Below are positions 1 to 7,625 of a DNA stretch of 64,000 nucleotides, piece after piece. Within the stretch, counting starts at the first letter, position 1. Every line of letters begins with the position of its first letter. A program made the translations under genes and the position numbers. This DNA is from an uncultured Mogibacterium sp. (GTDB lineage Bacteria > Bacillota > Clostridia > Peptostreptococcales > Anaerovoracaceae): contig NZ_CALISE010000023.1 in assembly GCF_938041965.1 (NCBI RefSeq), forward strand, positions 1-64,000, given 5' to 3'. The notes below the pieces were generated by a model. It searched no databases. It saw only the letters and a list, made by a program, of their open reading frames with translations, and had not been told where the DNA came from.

Positions 1-479
1 CAACTGATGTATCTCAGTTTAACTTTTCATGGGGAAAGTGTTATCTTTCTCCGATAATTGACATGTACACAAATGAAGTTATTTCATATGATTTATCGAT
101 GAGTCCAAATCTAAATCAAATCAAGAGAATGCTAGAAATGGCATTTAAAAGGTTCAAGTCACTTACAGGATTAATATTTCATTCAGATCAAGGATGGCAA
201 TATCAACATAATTACTATCGTCAGGAACTAAAAAACAGAGGAATTATTCAATCGATGTCTAGGCGTGGCAATTGCATAGATAATTGCATTATGGAAACAT
301 TCTTTGGACGTCTAAAGAACGAAATGTACTACGGCTACGAAAAAGAATATGAATCATTTGAGAGCTTTTCAAAAGCGCTAGATGAATACATAAGTTATTA
401 CAACAATGAAAGAATACAACAAAAAACAAAATGGACGCCACCTGTAAAGTACAGGATAACATCCATGTGTTCCGCTTAG
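1..479 (+). CDS. IS3-family transposase (OrfB, IS150-like), 5'-truncated by the window
   Basis: This is the catalytic integrase-core domain of an IS3-type transposase, which cuts and joins element ends. The open frame runs in from base 3 (TDVSQF...), so the first in-frame ATG at 63 is internal and not the real start. All three acidic catalytic residues appear to be present: the Asp of TDVSQF at the window edge, the Asp of HSDQGWQY and the Glu of METFFGRLKNE, with the usual spacing between the last two. The C-terminal ERIQQKTKWTPPVKYR stretch is typical of OrfB. No frameshift is seen in the visible part, so the copy may be functional. In this family OrfB is normally made by frameshifting from an upstream OrfA, which is not visible here. 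Confidence 0.9.
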   Translation, partial: TDVSQFNFSWGKCYLSPIIDMYTNEVISYDLSMSPNLNQIKRMLEMAFKRFKSLTGLIFHSDQGWQYQHNYYRQELKNRGIIQSMSRRGNCIDNCIMETFFGRLKNEMYYGYEKEYESFESFSKALDEYISYYNNERIQQKTKWTPPVKYRITSMCSA

Positions 480-520
480 TTCATAACATGTGTCCAGGAT
501 TCTGGGTACATATCACAAGC
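1..520 (+). mobile_element. 3' part of an IS3-family insertion sequence
   Basis: The left edge of the window holds the end of a DDE transposase of the IS3 family. The left end of the element is outside the window. The right end should lie shortly after the transposase stop at 479; the stretch around 486-520 (containing tgtgtccaggattctgggta) is a plausible right terminal repeat. It cannot be confirmed without the left repeat and the target duplication, so the end coordinate is approximate. Confidence 0.55.
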
Positions 521-579
521 ACAGACAGGGACCAAAATTCCTTATTATAGAATATTTAATTTCATTTATTATATTGGTT

Positions 580-996
580 CTAATATCTACCACGCTGGAG
601 TATTGTTAGATTCTTAAGTGATAGCAAAAGCATCATTACAAGCATCATAATTAACGCTTTTTCAACATAAATATTGTCAGCTACTACATAATTACATATG
701 ATTCCTGCAAGAAAAACTAACATAGCCATAAAGCAGTACCTTAAGCGAGCAGCATACATTATAATCTCTTTACGTTTCTTGTCTTTTTGACCCACTGTAG
801 TTACATACTTCACCACATAAAGGACACTAAGCACTGCCTGAAACAAGATTATCGCTGTAAAACCATACAGAATCTTTTTATCCGTTGTTCCAAAAAATCC
901 AGCTATTTCAGAATGGAACAGGATAAGTACATCGAACAAGAATATCAGATAGCAATACCCTCTAACTTTACCAAGTGCAATCGCACCTTCTTTCAT
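580..996 (-). CDS. Small multi-pass membrane protein, unknown function
   Basis: A 138-residue protein with about four hydrophobic segments (roughly residues 13-33, 43-63, 85-105 and 110-130), a basic KDKKRKE loop between the second and third, and a short basic C-terminus. No catalytic motif or known family is recognised. The start at 996 is supported by GGAGG six bases upstream. It follows cmk on the same strand after a short gap, so it may be the last gene of the nrdR-cmk unit, and it faces the IS element tail to tail. Real coding is likely because of the good ribosome binding site and length, but the function is unknown. Confidence 0.6.
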   Translation of the reverse strand: MKEGAIALGKVRGYCYLIFLFDVLILFHSEIAGFFGTTDKKILYGFTAIILFQAVLSVLYVVKYVTTVGQKDKKRKEIIMYAARLRYCFMAMLVFLAGIICNYVVADNIYVEKALIMMLVMMLLLSLKNLTILQRGRY

Positions 997-1011
997 ATAT
1001 GACCTCCATTA

Positions 1012-1668
1012 TTAATTGCACGAAACTCTAGCAGCCATAGCTACAATTGTATTTACAACCTCATCAATAGTCATATCAGAAGTATCTAACCTAATCGCAT
1101 CTTCAGCCTGAACTAATGGATTAAGCTTCCTATTCATATCCTGATAATCTCTATCTTTAATTTCCTCGTGGATATCATCAAGATTCGCCTTTACGCCTTT
1201 TGACCTAAGTTCTTCATATCTACGGCGAGCTCTAACCATAGAATCGGCAGTTAAAAATATCTTGAGTTCTGCATCTGTCAATACATTGGTTCCTATGTCC
1301 CGTCCATCCATAATTACACTTTTACCAGCAGCAATTTTTCGCTGTATGTCGACAAGCTTACTTCTAACTTCTGGTATCTGAGAATAAATCGATGCGAGCT
1401 TAGAAATCTCCTGAGTTCTTATAATATCGCTGACATCATCCCCGTCGAGAATAATCTTACCATTCACAAAATCAATAGACGTCTCCTCTAATATATTGCT
1501 AATCGATATTAGATCATCGGTTTTAATTCCCTCGCAATTGAGTTTTAGTCCTACAGCACGGTACATAGCACCAGTATCAATATACTCGAGACCTAGCTTA
1601 TCACCTACAAGCTTGGCGATAGTACTTTTGCCGGCACCACCAGGTCCATCAATGGCAATTCTTATCAT
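1012..1668 (-). CDS. cmk: Cytidylate kinase
   Basis: Phosphorylates CMP and dCMP with ATP to the diphosphates for nucleic-acid precursor supply; cytosolic. The protein opens with the P-loop IDGPGGAGKST, followed by YIDTGAMYRAV and the MDGRDIGTNV motif of bacterial CMP kinases, and ends near the usual 220 residues. The ATG at 1668 (MIRIAIDGPG) is preferred over the GTG six bases upstream because AGGTG lies about five bases before it; this gives 218 residues. It follows nrdR after nine bases and is probably co-transcribed with it. Confidence 0.93.
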   Translation of the reverse strand: MIRIAIDGPGGAGKSTIAKLVGDKLGLEYIDTGAMYRAVGLKLNCEGIKTDDLISISNILEETSIDFVNGKIILDGDDVSDIIRTQEISKLASIYSQIPEVRSKLVDIQRKIAAGKSVIMDGRDIGTNVLTDAELKIFLTADSMVRARRRYEELRSKGVKANLDDIHEEIKDRDYQDMNRKLNPLVQAEDAIRLDTSDMTIDEVVNTIVAMAARVSCN

Positions 1669-1677
1669 CTTCACACC

Positions 1678-2202
1678 TTAATTCTCGTCAGCGGAATCTT
1701 CTTCGCCAGTAGACTCCTTTACATATCTCTCTGCATCGTGACCATTTCTGTCCTTCTCCAGCAGATTATTAATCTCTTTTACAAAGGTATCTATATCTGT
1801 GAATCTATGATATACAGATGCAAATCTAACATATGCAACTTGATCTAAATCACGAAGTTCATCCATGATAAGAGCCCCAATCATCTTGCTGTCTATCTCT
1901 TTTTCCATAGTGTTATTTAGGCCACGTTCGATGTTATCAGCAATTCGCTGCACGTCATCGTACTTAACCTTGGTTTTCTCGCAAGCCTTTAATACACCAT
2001 TTATCAATTTGTTGCGGTCAAAACTCTCTCTAGTGCCATCACTTTTTATGACCACAAGTAGCGAGTTTTCAATCTTCTCGAATGTTGTAAAACGCTTATG
2101 GCACTTGTCGCACTCACGACGACGTCTGATAGCAAGACCTTCCTCAACAGGTCTAGAATCAACAACCTTTGTATCAGGATTACCGCAATAAGGGCACTTC
2201 AT
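1678..2202 (-). CDS. nrdR: Transcriptional repressor NrdR
   Basis: Represses ribonucleotide reductase genes in response to ATP/dATP. It has the N-terminal zinc ribbon (Cys3, Cys6, Cys31, Cys34 in MKCPYC and ECDKCHKRF) followed by an ATP-cone domain (about residues 48-138). The 174-residue length includes an acidic C-terminal tail (ESTGEEDSADEN) longer than the usual roughly 150-residue form. The start is supported by GGAGG upstream of the ATG. Its neighbour cmk also serves nucleotide supply. Its usual targets (nrd genes) are not in this window. Confidence 0.95.
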   Translation of the reverse strand: MKCPYCGNPDTKVVDSRPVEEGLAIRRRRECDKCHKRFTTFEKIENSLLVVIKSDGTRESFDRNKLINGVLKACEKTKVKYDDVQRIADNIERGLNNTMEKEIDSKMIGALIMDELRDLDQVAYVRFASVYHRFTDIDTFVKEINNLLEKDRNGHDAERYVKESTGEEDSADEN

Positions 2203-2326
2203 ATCGTTCCTCCATGTTTAATTAACCATAAAAAGTTTCGTAGCATGTGATTTATCAATTCATTTATGTTTTATCTTAATTATGTATATATAATGGTTGG
2301 CATTCAGCATAAGGCTGCAACAAAAG

Positions 2327-3418
2327 TTATTTTGCAATGCTGTCCTTTAGGACTTTTGCCATAACCTTCTCGTACACCATGGTGTCGTACAGATTGTTCT
2401 GATCGGCATATTTTTCAATAGACATACCAGCAGCCTTTTCATACTGAGAGCGTGTATAACCTGCGTCCTTAAGAAGTTTGTCTAAGTACTCCTTGTATTC
2501 ATTATCAGATACTTTGATAATATACTGCTTAGCTAGAGCAAATAGCACTAGTTCTTGCTTAACAGTATTCTTTGCTGCAACTTTTGCTTGATTTTCAAAA
2601 GCTTTTTTGGACATGCCCATCGAGCTCTTTAAATATTTCTCATATGACATATCATTCTTCTTAGCAAGAGCCTTGTACGTGTCAATCATCTTCTTCTGAG
2701 CATCCTTAAGCTCCTTGCTAGGATATTTCTTAATCTTACTTGCATTTAAAATCTTCTGGAACAACTCCTGCTTCTCGGAGCTTGCTGCCTGAGCTTTCTT
2801 ATCCTTCAAAAGCTGATTTTTGAGATTCTTCTCATATTCAGCTTTATTCTTGAATTTTGTATTCTTTTTTACAAATTCATCAGTATACTCAGGTGTAACA
2901 GTCTTAACTATAGAGTTGAGCTTTATTGTAAACGTCGCTTTCTTACCTGAAAGCTCAGTGTTATTAGAATAGTTAGCAGGGAACGTAACCGTTATATCAA
3001 AAGTATCTCCTACCTTATGTCCAACTATCTGTTCGGCAAATCCGCTGATAAAATTACTATCTCCAAGATTTAGTTCATATCCAGTAGCTGATCCACCATC
3101 AAACTTCTTGCCGTTAATCTTACCTGTATAATCGATGTTAACAATGCTATCCGACGCTGCAGTTCCTTCTTTTACCTGTTCCTTGGTTTTCGCCTGTTCC
3201 AGCGTAGTATTAATTGCATCCTGGACCTCAGTATCGCTCACTGAAGCATCAGCCTTGGTGTACTCAAGATTCTTATACTTGCCCAGCTTTACATATTTAC
3301 TAAAATCATCATAGTTATACTTGTCTGGTACAGATGCTCCACCGCACGCAGTAAGCATGAGTGCACCGGCTACCATAACCGCCACAATTGTCGACTTGCA
3401 TATTATGTTACGTGACAT
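2327..3418 (-). CDS. Secreted lipoprotein with FKBP/trigger-factor-like foldase domain
   Basis: Probably a peptidyl-prolyl isomerase and chaperone on the outer face of the membrane. Residues 1-25 form a lipoprotein signal peptide with lipobox LTAC (Cys25). An FKBP-type domain follows (about 85-175; IVNIDYTGKINGKKFDGG, FISGFAEQIVGHKVGDTFDITV), then a long lysine-rich helical region (175-363) like the C-terminal arms of trigger factor. The mature protein is therefore a cytosolic trigger-factor plan with its ribosome-binding part replaced by a lipid anchor. AAGGGG precedes the ATG. It stands alone between nrdR and the rplT operon. A PrsA-like role in folding exported proteins is inferred. Confidence 0.85.
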   Translation of the reverse strand: MSRNIICKSTIVAVMVAGALMLTACGGASVPDKYNYDDFSKYVKLGKYKNLEYTKADASVSDTEVQDAINTTLEQAKTKEQVKEGTAASDSIVNIDYTGKINGKKFDGGSATGYELNLGDSNFISGFAEQIVGHKVGDTFDITVTFPANYSNNTELSGKKATFTIKLNSIVKTVTPEYTDEFVKKNTKFKNKAEYEKNLKNQLLKDKKAQAASSEKQELFQKILNASKIKKYPSKELKDAQKKMIDTYKALAKKNDMSYEKYLKSSMGMSKKAFENQAKVAAKNTVKQELVLFALAKQYIIKVSDNEYKEYLDKLLKDAGYTRSQYEKAAGMSIEKYADQNNLYDTMVYEKVMAKVLKDSIAK

Positions 3419-3561
3419 ATTAAAACCCCTTATATATTGTGCTTTAAGTTGTTTATACTTATAATTCTTTCAATATATATTATCATAGCAAAATCGAGGG
3501 TTCAACGAGTTTCACAGTAACCACACGAGTATTACAATTAATAAATCTTAAGAATAAATAA

Positions 3562-3591
3562 CAAATGACAGGGATAATTCCCTGTCATTTG
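3562..3591 (-). terminator. Rho-independent terminator of the infC-rpmI-rplT operon
   Basis: A perfect 13-bp stem (CAAATGACAGGGA and its complement) with a four-base loop. On the minus strand it is followed by a T-rich run (ttatttattctt). It begins three bases after the stop of the 58-codon gene, so it ends the whole ribosomal operon. Confidence 0.85.
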
Positions 3592-3593
3592 TG

Positions 3594-3770
3594 CTAATCA
3601 TTATTTTCTTGTTCTCTACGCTTTGCAAGTGCAGCCTCTTTACGGGCTTTTGCTCTTTCTCGCTTAAGAACTTCATTTCTCGCCGTTAAACCCCACCAAG
3701 AAACCGCACACAGAGCAACGATTAGGCCAGCGATAAATATAACACCAATATGGCTTAGAAAATATTCCAT
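3594..3770 (-). CDS. Small single-pass membrane protein, last gene of the infC operon
   Basis: A 58-residue reading frame: MEYFLSHIGVIFIAGLIVAL, then a CAVSWWGLT segment, then a strongly charged tail (RNEVLKRERAKARKEAALAK, then RREQENND). It has one predicted membrane helix (about residues 7-29) and a basic, probably helical cytoplasmic tail. The start lies two bases after the rplT stop, so translation is probably coupled to L20, and the operon terminator follows directly. Position and amphipathic composition argue that it is real, but I recognise no family and assign no function. Confidence 0.65.
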   Translation of the reverse strand: MEYFLSHIGVIFIAGLIVALCAVSWWGLTARNEVLKRERAKARKEAALAKRREQENND

Positions 3771-3772
3771 TA

Positions 3773-4126
3773 TTAGTTAGCCGTCTTTGCCAGCTCGCAA
3801 AGCTCAGCAAAACCTGCAGCATCATAGATAGCCATCTCGGAGAGCATCTTTCTGTTTAGCTCTACACCGGACTTCTTGAGACCGTTCATCAGGTTGCTGT
3901 AGTTAATGCCGTTAGCTCTTGCAGCAGCATTAATTCTTGCGATCCAGAGTCTTCTATATTCTCTCTTCTTGTTCTTTCTTCCAACGAAAGCAGATCTTAG
4001 AGCTCTCATAACTGCTGGGTTAGCAGCTCTGAAGTTCTTGCTTCTCTGTCCGTAAAAGCCCTTTGCCTGCTTTAAAATCTTCTTGTGTCTCTTATGAGCG
4101 TTTACGCCCTTCTTTACTCTTGCCAT
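3773..4126 (-). CDS. rplT: 50S ribosomal protein L20
   Basis: Binds 23S rRNA early in large-subunit assembly and, in Firmicutes and enterobacteria, represses its own operon by binding the leader mRNA. The 117 residues match the family length, with the basic N-terminus MARVKKGVNAHKRHKKIL and the conserved YGQRSKNFRAANPAVMRALR. GGAGG precedes the ATG. It lies third in infC-rpmI-rplT. The leader upstream of infC carries the elements expected of an L20-controlled attenuator. Confidence 0.98.
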   Translation of the reverse strand: MARVKKGVNAHKRHKKILKQAKGFYGQRSKNFRAANPAVMRALRSAFVGRKNKKREYRRLWIARINAAARANGINYSNLMNGLKKSGVELNRKMLSEMAIYDAAGFAELCELAKTAN

Positions 4127-4145
4127 ATCTTAAAACCTCCCTAAA

Positions 4146-4346
4146 CTACTTTGCCATTGATCTAAGCATACGCTTTGTATCTGCACTAGTAAGCACTGTG
4201 GACTTACGAAGACCTCTCTTTCTCTTTGCAGTCTTCTTTGTCAGAATATGGCTCTTAAATGCCTTGTTTCTCTTAATCTTACCTGAACCAGTAAGCTTCA
4301 TTCTCTTGCTTGCGCCTCTATGAGACTTCATCTTGTTCTTTGCCAT
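4146..4346 (-). CDS. rpmI: 50S ribosomal protein L35
   Basis: Large-subunit ribosomal protein of 66 residues, the normal length. The sequence MAKNKMKSHRGASKRMKLTG and the basic middle (FKSHILTKKTAKRKRGLRK) are diagnostic. It has a strong AGGAGG ribosome binding site and sits between infC and rplT in the standard order. Confidence 0.98.
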   Translation of the reverse strand: MAKNKMKSHRGASKRMKLTGSGKIKRNKAFKSHILTKKTAKRKRGLRKSTVLTSADTKRMLRSMAK

Positions 4347-4374
4347 AATGATTTCCTCCTAAGTTGTTAATTCA

Positions 4375-4893
4375 TTACTTACTATTCTTTGGTGATAGGA
4401 ACATAGTAAGACTTCGTCCCTCAAACTTTGGCTTCTTGTCTATGATGCCGTATTCAGAAACCAGCTCTGCGAAGCTGTTCATAACATCGAAGCCCTTTGC
4501 TGTGTAATCACGTTCTCTCCCTCTGAATCTAAGGCTAACCTTGACCTTATCTCCATCCTTTAGGAACTTGATTGCTGTATTCGCCTTTACATTTACATCG
4601 TGCTCCTCGATAAATGTGCTGAGACGAACCTCCTTAACCTGCATAGTCTTCTGGTTCTTCTTAGCCATCTTATCCTTCTTCTGGAGCTCGTAGCGATATT
4701 TCCCGAAGTCTAGGATCTTGCAAACTGGCGGTTCAGCATTCGGAGAAACATTCACGAGGTCTAGATTAGCCTCTTCTGCAATTGCAAGCGCTTCTCTTAT
4801 GCCCATAACTCCGCGCATATCTCCATTTTCATCTATCAGACGGACTTCCTTTGCACGAATATCTCCGTTGATCTGTTGTTTATCCTTGCTAAT
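4375..4893 (-). CDS. infC: Translation initiation factor IF-3, ATT start codon
   Basis: IF-3 keeps 30S subunits free and checks the start codon-initiator tRNA pair. The first ATG in frame (4818) gives only 147 residues and cuts off the conserved N-terminus. Reading upstream in frame gives (M)SKDKQQINGDIRAKEVRLID, which is the normal IF-3 beginning; it starts at ATT (4893-4891), seven bases after GGAGG. The product is then 172 residues, the usual size. An ATT start on infC is the classical arrangement that lets IF-3 limit its own synthesis by rejecting poor start codons. The C-terminal domain (VRLSTFIEEHDVNVK...KVSLRFRGRE) is complete. Confidence 0.95.
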   Translation of the reverse strand: MSKDKQQINGDIRAKEVRLIDENGDMRGVMGIREALAIAEEANLDLVNVSPNAEPPVCKILDFGKYRYELQKKDKMAKKNQKTMQVKEVRLSTFIEEHDVNVKANTAIKFLKDGDKVKVSLRFRGRERDYTAKGFDVMNSFAELVSEYGIIDKKPKFEGRSLTMFLSPKNSK

Positions 4894-5020
4894 TGGTCTA
4901 CCTCCATATAATAAAAAAGCGGATACAGAAGTATCCGCGAATTAACTGAAATAAATCAAGTTATTGATAACCCGTACGCCTGTGCCCACAAGGTGAGAAG
5001 CGGATAACTTCTACTTTGAC
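4894..5020 (-). promoter_or_regulatory. infC leader (L20-leader type) with antiterminator/terminator switch
   Basis: The untranslated leader between the promoter and infC. It contains the segment ccgcttctcacc, which I recall as typical of Firmicute L20 leaders. TATCCGC (plus coordinates 5000-5006) is exactly complementary to GCGGATA, the 5' arm of the terminator (4932-4938), so the two structures exclude each other. In known L20 leaders, L20 binding favours the terminator. The pairing is seen in the sequence; control by L20 is inferred from the family. Confidence 0.75.
4911..4938 (-). terminator. Attenuator terminator ahead of infC
   Basis: Stem GCGGATAC / GTATCCGC (8 bp, 4-base loop) followed on the minus strand by TTTTTTATT, ending just before the infC ribosome binding site. 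It is the conditional terminator of the leader. Confidence 0.85.
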
Positions 5021-5026
5021 CATCTG

Positions 5027-5055
5027 ATTGTAAACTATTGCTGAACTTGTGTCAA
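5027..5055 (-). promoter_or_regulatory. Promoter of the infC-rpmI-rplT operon
   Basis: On the minus strand TTGACA (5055-5050), 17-base spacer, TACAAT (5032-5027). This is close to the sigma-A consensus and sits directly upstream of the L20-type leader. Confidence 0.8.
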
Positions 5056-5074
5056 TACTAAAAGACATATGCCT

Positions 5075-6457
5075 TTACTGTTTTTCAACTTCTTGTTCTG
5101 GCTTCATATTCTCCCAGTTCCACTCTCCTTTACACACAATCCTATTGTACGAAGGAAACACTACTGAGATTAGCGACATTATTCCTAGAATTATCAGGTA
5201 CCAGTTATATGGAATCATACTAGTCGGATTTACTGCATTTTTAGTCAAGCTGGCGATTAGAAGGAACTGTGCTCCGTATGGAATGAAGCCCTGCATTATA
5301 CACGAGAATATATCGAGGAACGAAGCTGTTCTTCTAGGATCAATCTTATACTTATCTGAAATTTCTTTGGCAATCTCACCAGTAACGATGATCGCTACTG
5401 TATTGTTAGCTGTTGCAGCATCTGTTAAAGCTGATAATACCGCGATTCCTACAGATGCAGATTTAGGACCTTTTAATAGCTTACTTGTCTTATCTATAAT
5501 CCACTTAAGACCACCGTAATGCTTAGTAAGTTCTGCAAGACCACCTACAAACATTGATAAAATAAATACTTCAATCATACCCTGGTAACCTGCCCAGATT
5601 TTAGCTGCAACTTCCATAAGACCAATTGCACCAGTTCCAACACCTACTGCTGAAGCGCTGATAATTCCGATAATCAGTACAGCGAACACATTCAGTCCTA
5701 ATAATGCGAGCCCGAGAACAAGCACGTATGGTACTACCTTTATCAAGTTATAATCTAGATTTCCAGTTGCAGTGCCACCCTTGCTAAAGATAACCATAAG
5801 TGAAAGAGTAATTAGCGCAGAAGGAATAGAAATCCACGCATTAGTTCTAAACTTATCCTTAAGATCTACCCCTTGAGTCCTTGTAGCAGCAATAGTAGTG
5901 TCAGAAATCATCGAAAGGTTATCCCCGAACATCGCACCTGTGAGAACAGCAGCAACCACGAATGACATATTAAGATCTGCTGTCTTAGCCATATTATAAG
6001 CAATTGGAACTATCGCTCCCACAGTACCCATAGATGTGCCAGTAGCAGTAGATAGAAATGCTGCTATTATGAAAATTCCTGGGACAATGAACCTAGGTGG
6101 AATAATCGCGAGTCCAAGATTTGCTGTTGACGATACTCCTCCCATCGCACCAGCAACAGAAGAAAAAGCACCTGCTAAAAGGAATATCATGAGCATCGTC
6201 ATAATATTTTCATCCCCAGCACCTCTTGCAAATAGCTTAAAATTATTGTCGATTCCCGTCTTGTGATACATTAAAAAAGCCAGTATAACGGCAATTGTCA
6301 TAGCGACCACAGAAGGAAACTGATAAAATGCCATCTCTACACCCTTGGAATGTAGGACAATTCCAACGCCCAGGTAAATAACGATAAAGAAAAGAAGTGG
6401 AATTAACGCCAAGCCACTTGCTTCTCTTTCCTGGTGAAGTTTAATTTGTTCTTTCAT
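5075..6457 (-). CDS. Na+/H+ antiporter, NhaC family
   Basis: A 460-residue integral membrane protein with about 11-12 hydrophobic segments, consistent with the NhaC-type ion transporter superfamily. Typical stretches are FLSTATGTSMGTVGAIVPIA, GDNLSMISDTTIAATRTQG and DAATANNTVAIIVTGEIAK, the usual places for conserved ion-binding acidic and polar residues. It probably exchanges sodium for protons, or a related amine or carboxylate, across the cell membrane; substrates in this family vary and cannot be fixed from sequence alone. It stands alone on the minus strand, upstream of the infC promoter. Confidence 0.85.
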   Translation of the reverse strand: MKEQIKLHQEREASGLALIPLLFFIVIYLGVGIVLHSKGVEMAFYQFPSVVAMTIAVILAFLMYHKTGIDNNFKLFARGAGDENIMTMLMIFLLAGAFSSVAGAMGGVSSTANLGLAIIPPRFIVPGIFIIAAFLSTATGTSMGTVGAIVPIAYNMAKTADLNMSFVVAAVLTGAMFGDNLSMISDTTIAATRTQGVDLKDKFRTNAWISIPSALITLSLMVIFSKGGTATGNLDYNLIKVVPYVLVLGLALLGLNVFAVLIIGIISASAVGVGTGAIGLMEVAAKIWAGYQGMIEVFILSMFVGGLAELTKHYGGLKWIIDKTSKLLKGPKSASVGIAVLSALTDAATANNTVAIIVTGEIAKEISDKYKIDPRRTASFLDIFSCIMQGFIPYGAQFLLIASLTKNAVNPTSMIPYNWYLIILGIMSLISVVFPSYNRIVCKGEWNWENMKPEQEVEKQ

Positions 6458-6711
6458 TAAAATCCCTCAATAACTCGTCTAATATAAAAGTAACGTCTTA
6501 AAACTTTTACTAATCGAATAAAAGCACTACCTATTATTTTACACAAAATCGAACTTTCTTACACCGTTAATTTAAATTTTTCTATGTATTTTAAGAGCTT
6601 TTCACATACTTTGTAAGTGTGTCATTAAATTTAAAATGTCAATGGCATCAATCTAATGTTACAATCATAGTAATTATTGTTTGAGTTCATATAATAATGA
6701 GGAAAAAATAT

Positions 6712-7311
6712 ATGAAGTATTACAACATTTGTTTGGATGATGCTGATTATTTATACTTGGGAAGAAATTCAAAGCTGCATGTACAGTTCTGCCCATATTG
6801 CGAGATGGTTCTTAATCACGGAGCTTTAGTATCTCAAGCCGCCGCAACATTAAAATGGAGAAACAAGACTTTCTTTGCTACCACATACGACGGCATAAGC
6901 ATTGCAAACCAACAGTTTTACAATATTTATCAAAATTATAAAATGAAAGGCATCGAGTTTATACCTTTTAAAAAATCCGAAGGCTACTATATTTGCAGCT
7001 TCATCAATACTGTATCCTTCGATCTTGAAAAAGCAAAACAGATACGTGTTGAATATGAAGGAAAAGTCACTTATGGAGTTATCGACAATGGGACATGCGA
7101 CCATTGCAAAAAAAGCAAAGGGCATCATCATCCTTGGACATATCGGATGATAGAATCCGATGAACAAAATCTCGAATCAAATACATTTTACCGTAGTGAT
7201 ATAGAATTTGGCGAAAAAAATTATCAAGCTCCACTAATATGGGGAACCGAAGGAATCGTTGAGGCTTTCAGTCAAGAAAAATGTAGTATATTTTATAAAA
7301 CTATAGAGTAA
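6712..7311 (+). CDS. Unknown protein with two CxxC pairs and a His cluster
   Basis: A 199-residue soluble protein. The ATG at 6712 is chosen over the one at 6697 because GAGG lies in the right position before 6712. Likely metal ligands are CPYC (Cys27, Cys30) and CDHC (Cys129, Cys132) followed by GHHHPW (His138-140), suggesting one or two zinc sites that tie the two halves together. The rest is rich in aromatic residues and looks like mixed alpha/beta. No family is recognised. It stands alone, divergent from the antiporter gene. An immunity-type or metal-binding role is possible, but nothing nearby supports either. Confidence 0.7.
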   Translation: MKYYNICLDDADYLYLGRNSKLHVQFCPYCEMVLNHGALVSQAAATLKWRNKTFFATTYDGISIANQQFYNIYQNYKMKGIEFIPFKKSEGYYICSFINTVSFDLEKAKQIRVEYEGKVTYGVIDNGTCDHCKKSKGHHHPWTYRMIESDEQNLESNTFYRSDIEFGEKNYQAPLIWGTEGIVEAFSQEKCSIFYKTIE

Positions 7312-7419
7312 TATTTTTATTTTGTTATAACGATCTGATGTGAACAACGCTCATAACAGGAATTTAACATCCACAGATAATAAAAAAGCAAGGTTTTCAC
7401 ACTGATAAAATTTATCGTA

Positions 7420-7448
7420 TTGCAATATCACATTTAACAATATACAAT
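7420..7448 (+). promoter_or_regulatory. Promoter of the thiT riboswitch transcript
   Basis: TTGCAA (7420-7425), 17-base spacer, TACAAT (7443-7448), placed directly before the TPP aptamer. The stretch 7312-7419 shows no gene or clear structure. Confidence 0.7.
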
Positions 7449-7463
7449 TAATGAATGAAACAT

Positions 7464-7582
7464 TGCTGGGGGAGCGATAGCTGAGAGTTGCTTCACTTAA
7501 GTGTGAGATTAGTTATTTTTATGCACTAAGATGAAACGAGACCCTTCTACCGTGCAGATAATGCTGCAGCGGGAAGCTGGCT
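7464..7582 (+). promoter_or_regulatory. TPP riboswitch (Thi box)
   Basis: Senses thiamine pyrophosphate in the nascent mRNA. The conserved blocks are in order: gggggagc, gctgagag, a variable P3 stem, gagaccctt, then an accgtgcagataatgctgc block and gcgggaagc. These match the pyrimidine-binding (CTGAGA) and pyrophosphate-binding (GATAATGC...GGGAAGC) sites of TPP aptamers. It precedes thiT, so it should switch off thiamine import when TPP is plentiful. Confidence 0.93.
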
Positions 7583-7599
7583 AGAACACAAAAGCACCC

Positions 7600-7625
7600 C
7601 CTCCTGCATGATAGGAGGTTTTTTT
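7600..7625 (+). terminator. Riboswitch expression platform: terminator whose 3' arm is the thiT Shine-Dalgarno
   Basis: CCTCCT (7600-7605) pairs with AGGAGG (7613-7618) across a 7-base loop, followed by seven Ts and then the thiT ATG at 7626. The AGGAGG is also the thiT ribosome binding site at ideal spacing. One hairpin could therefore both end transcription and hide the ribosome binding site. The 6-bp stem is short for a terminator, so sequestration may dominate. Confidence 0.7.
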
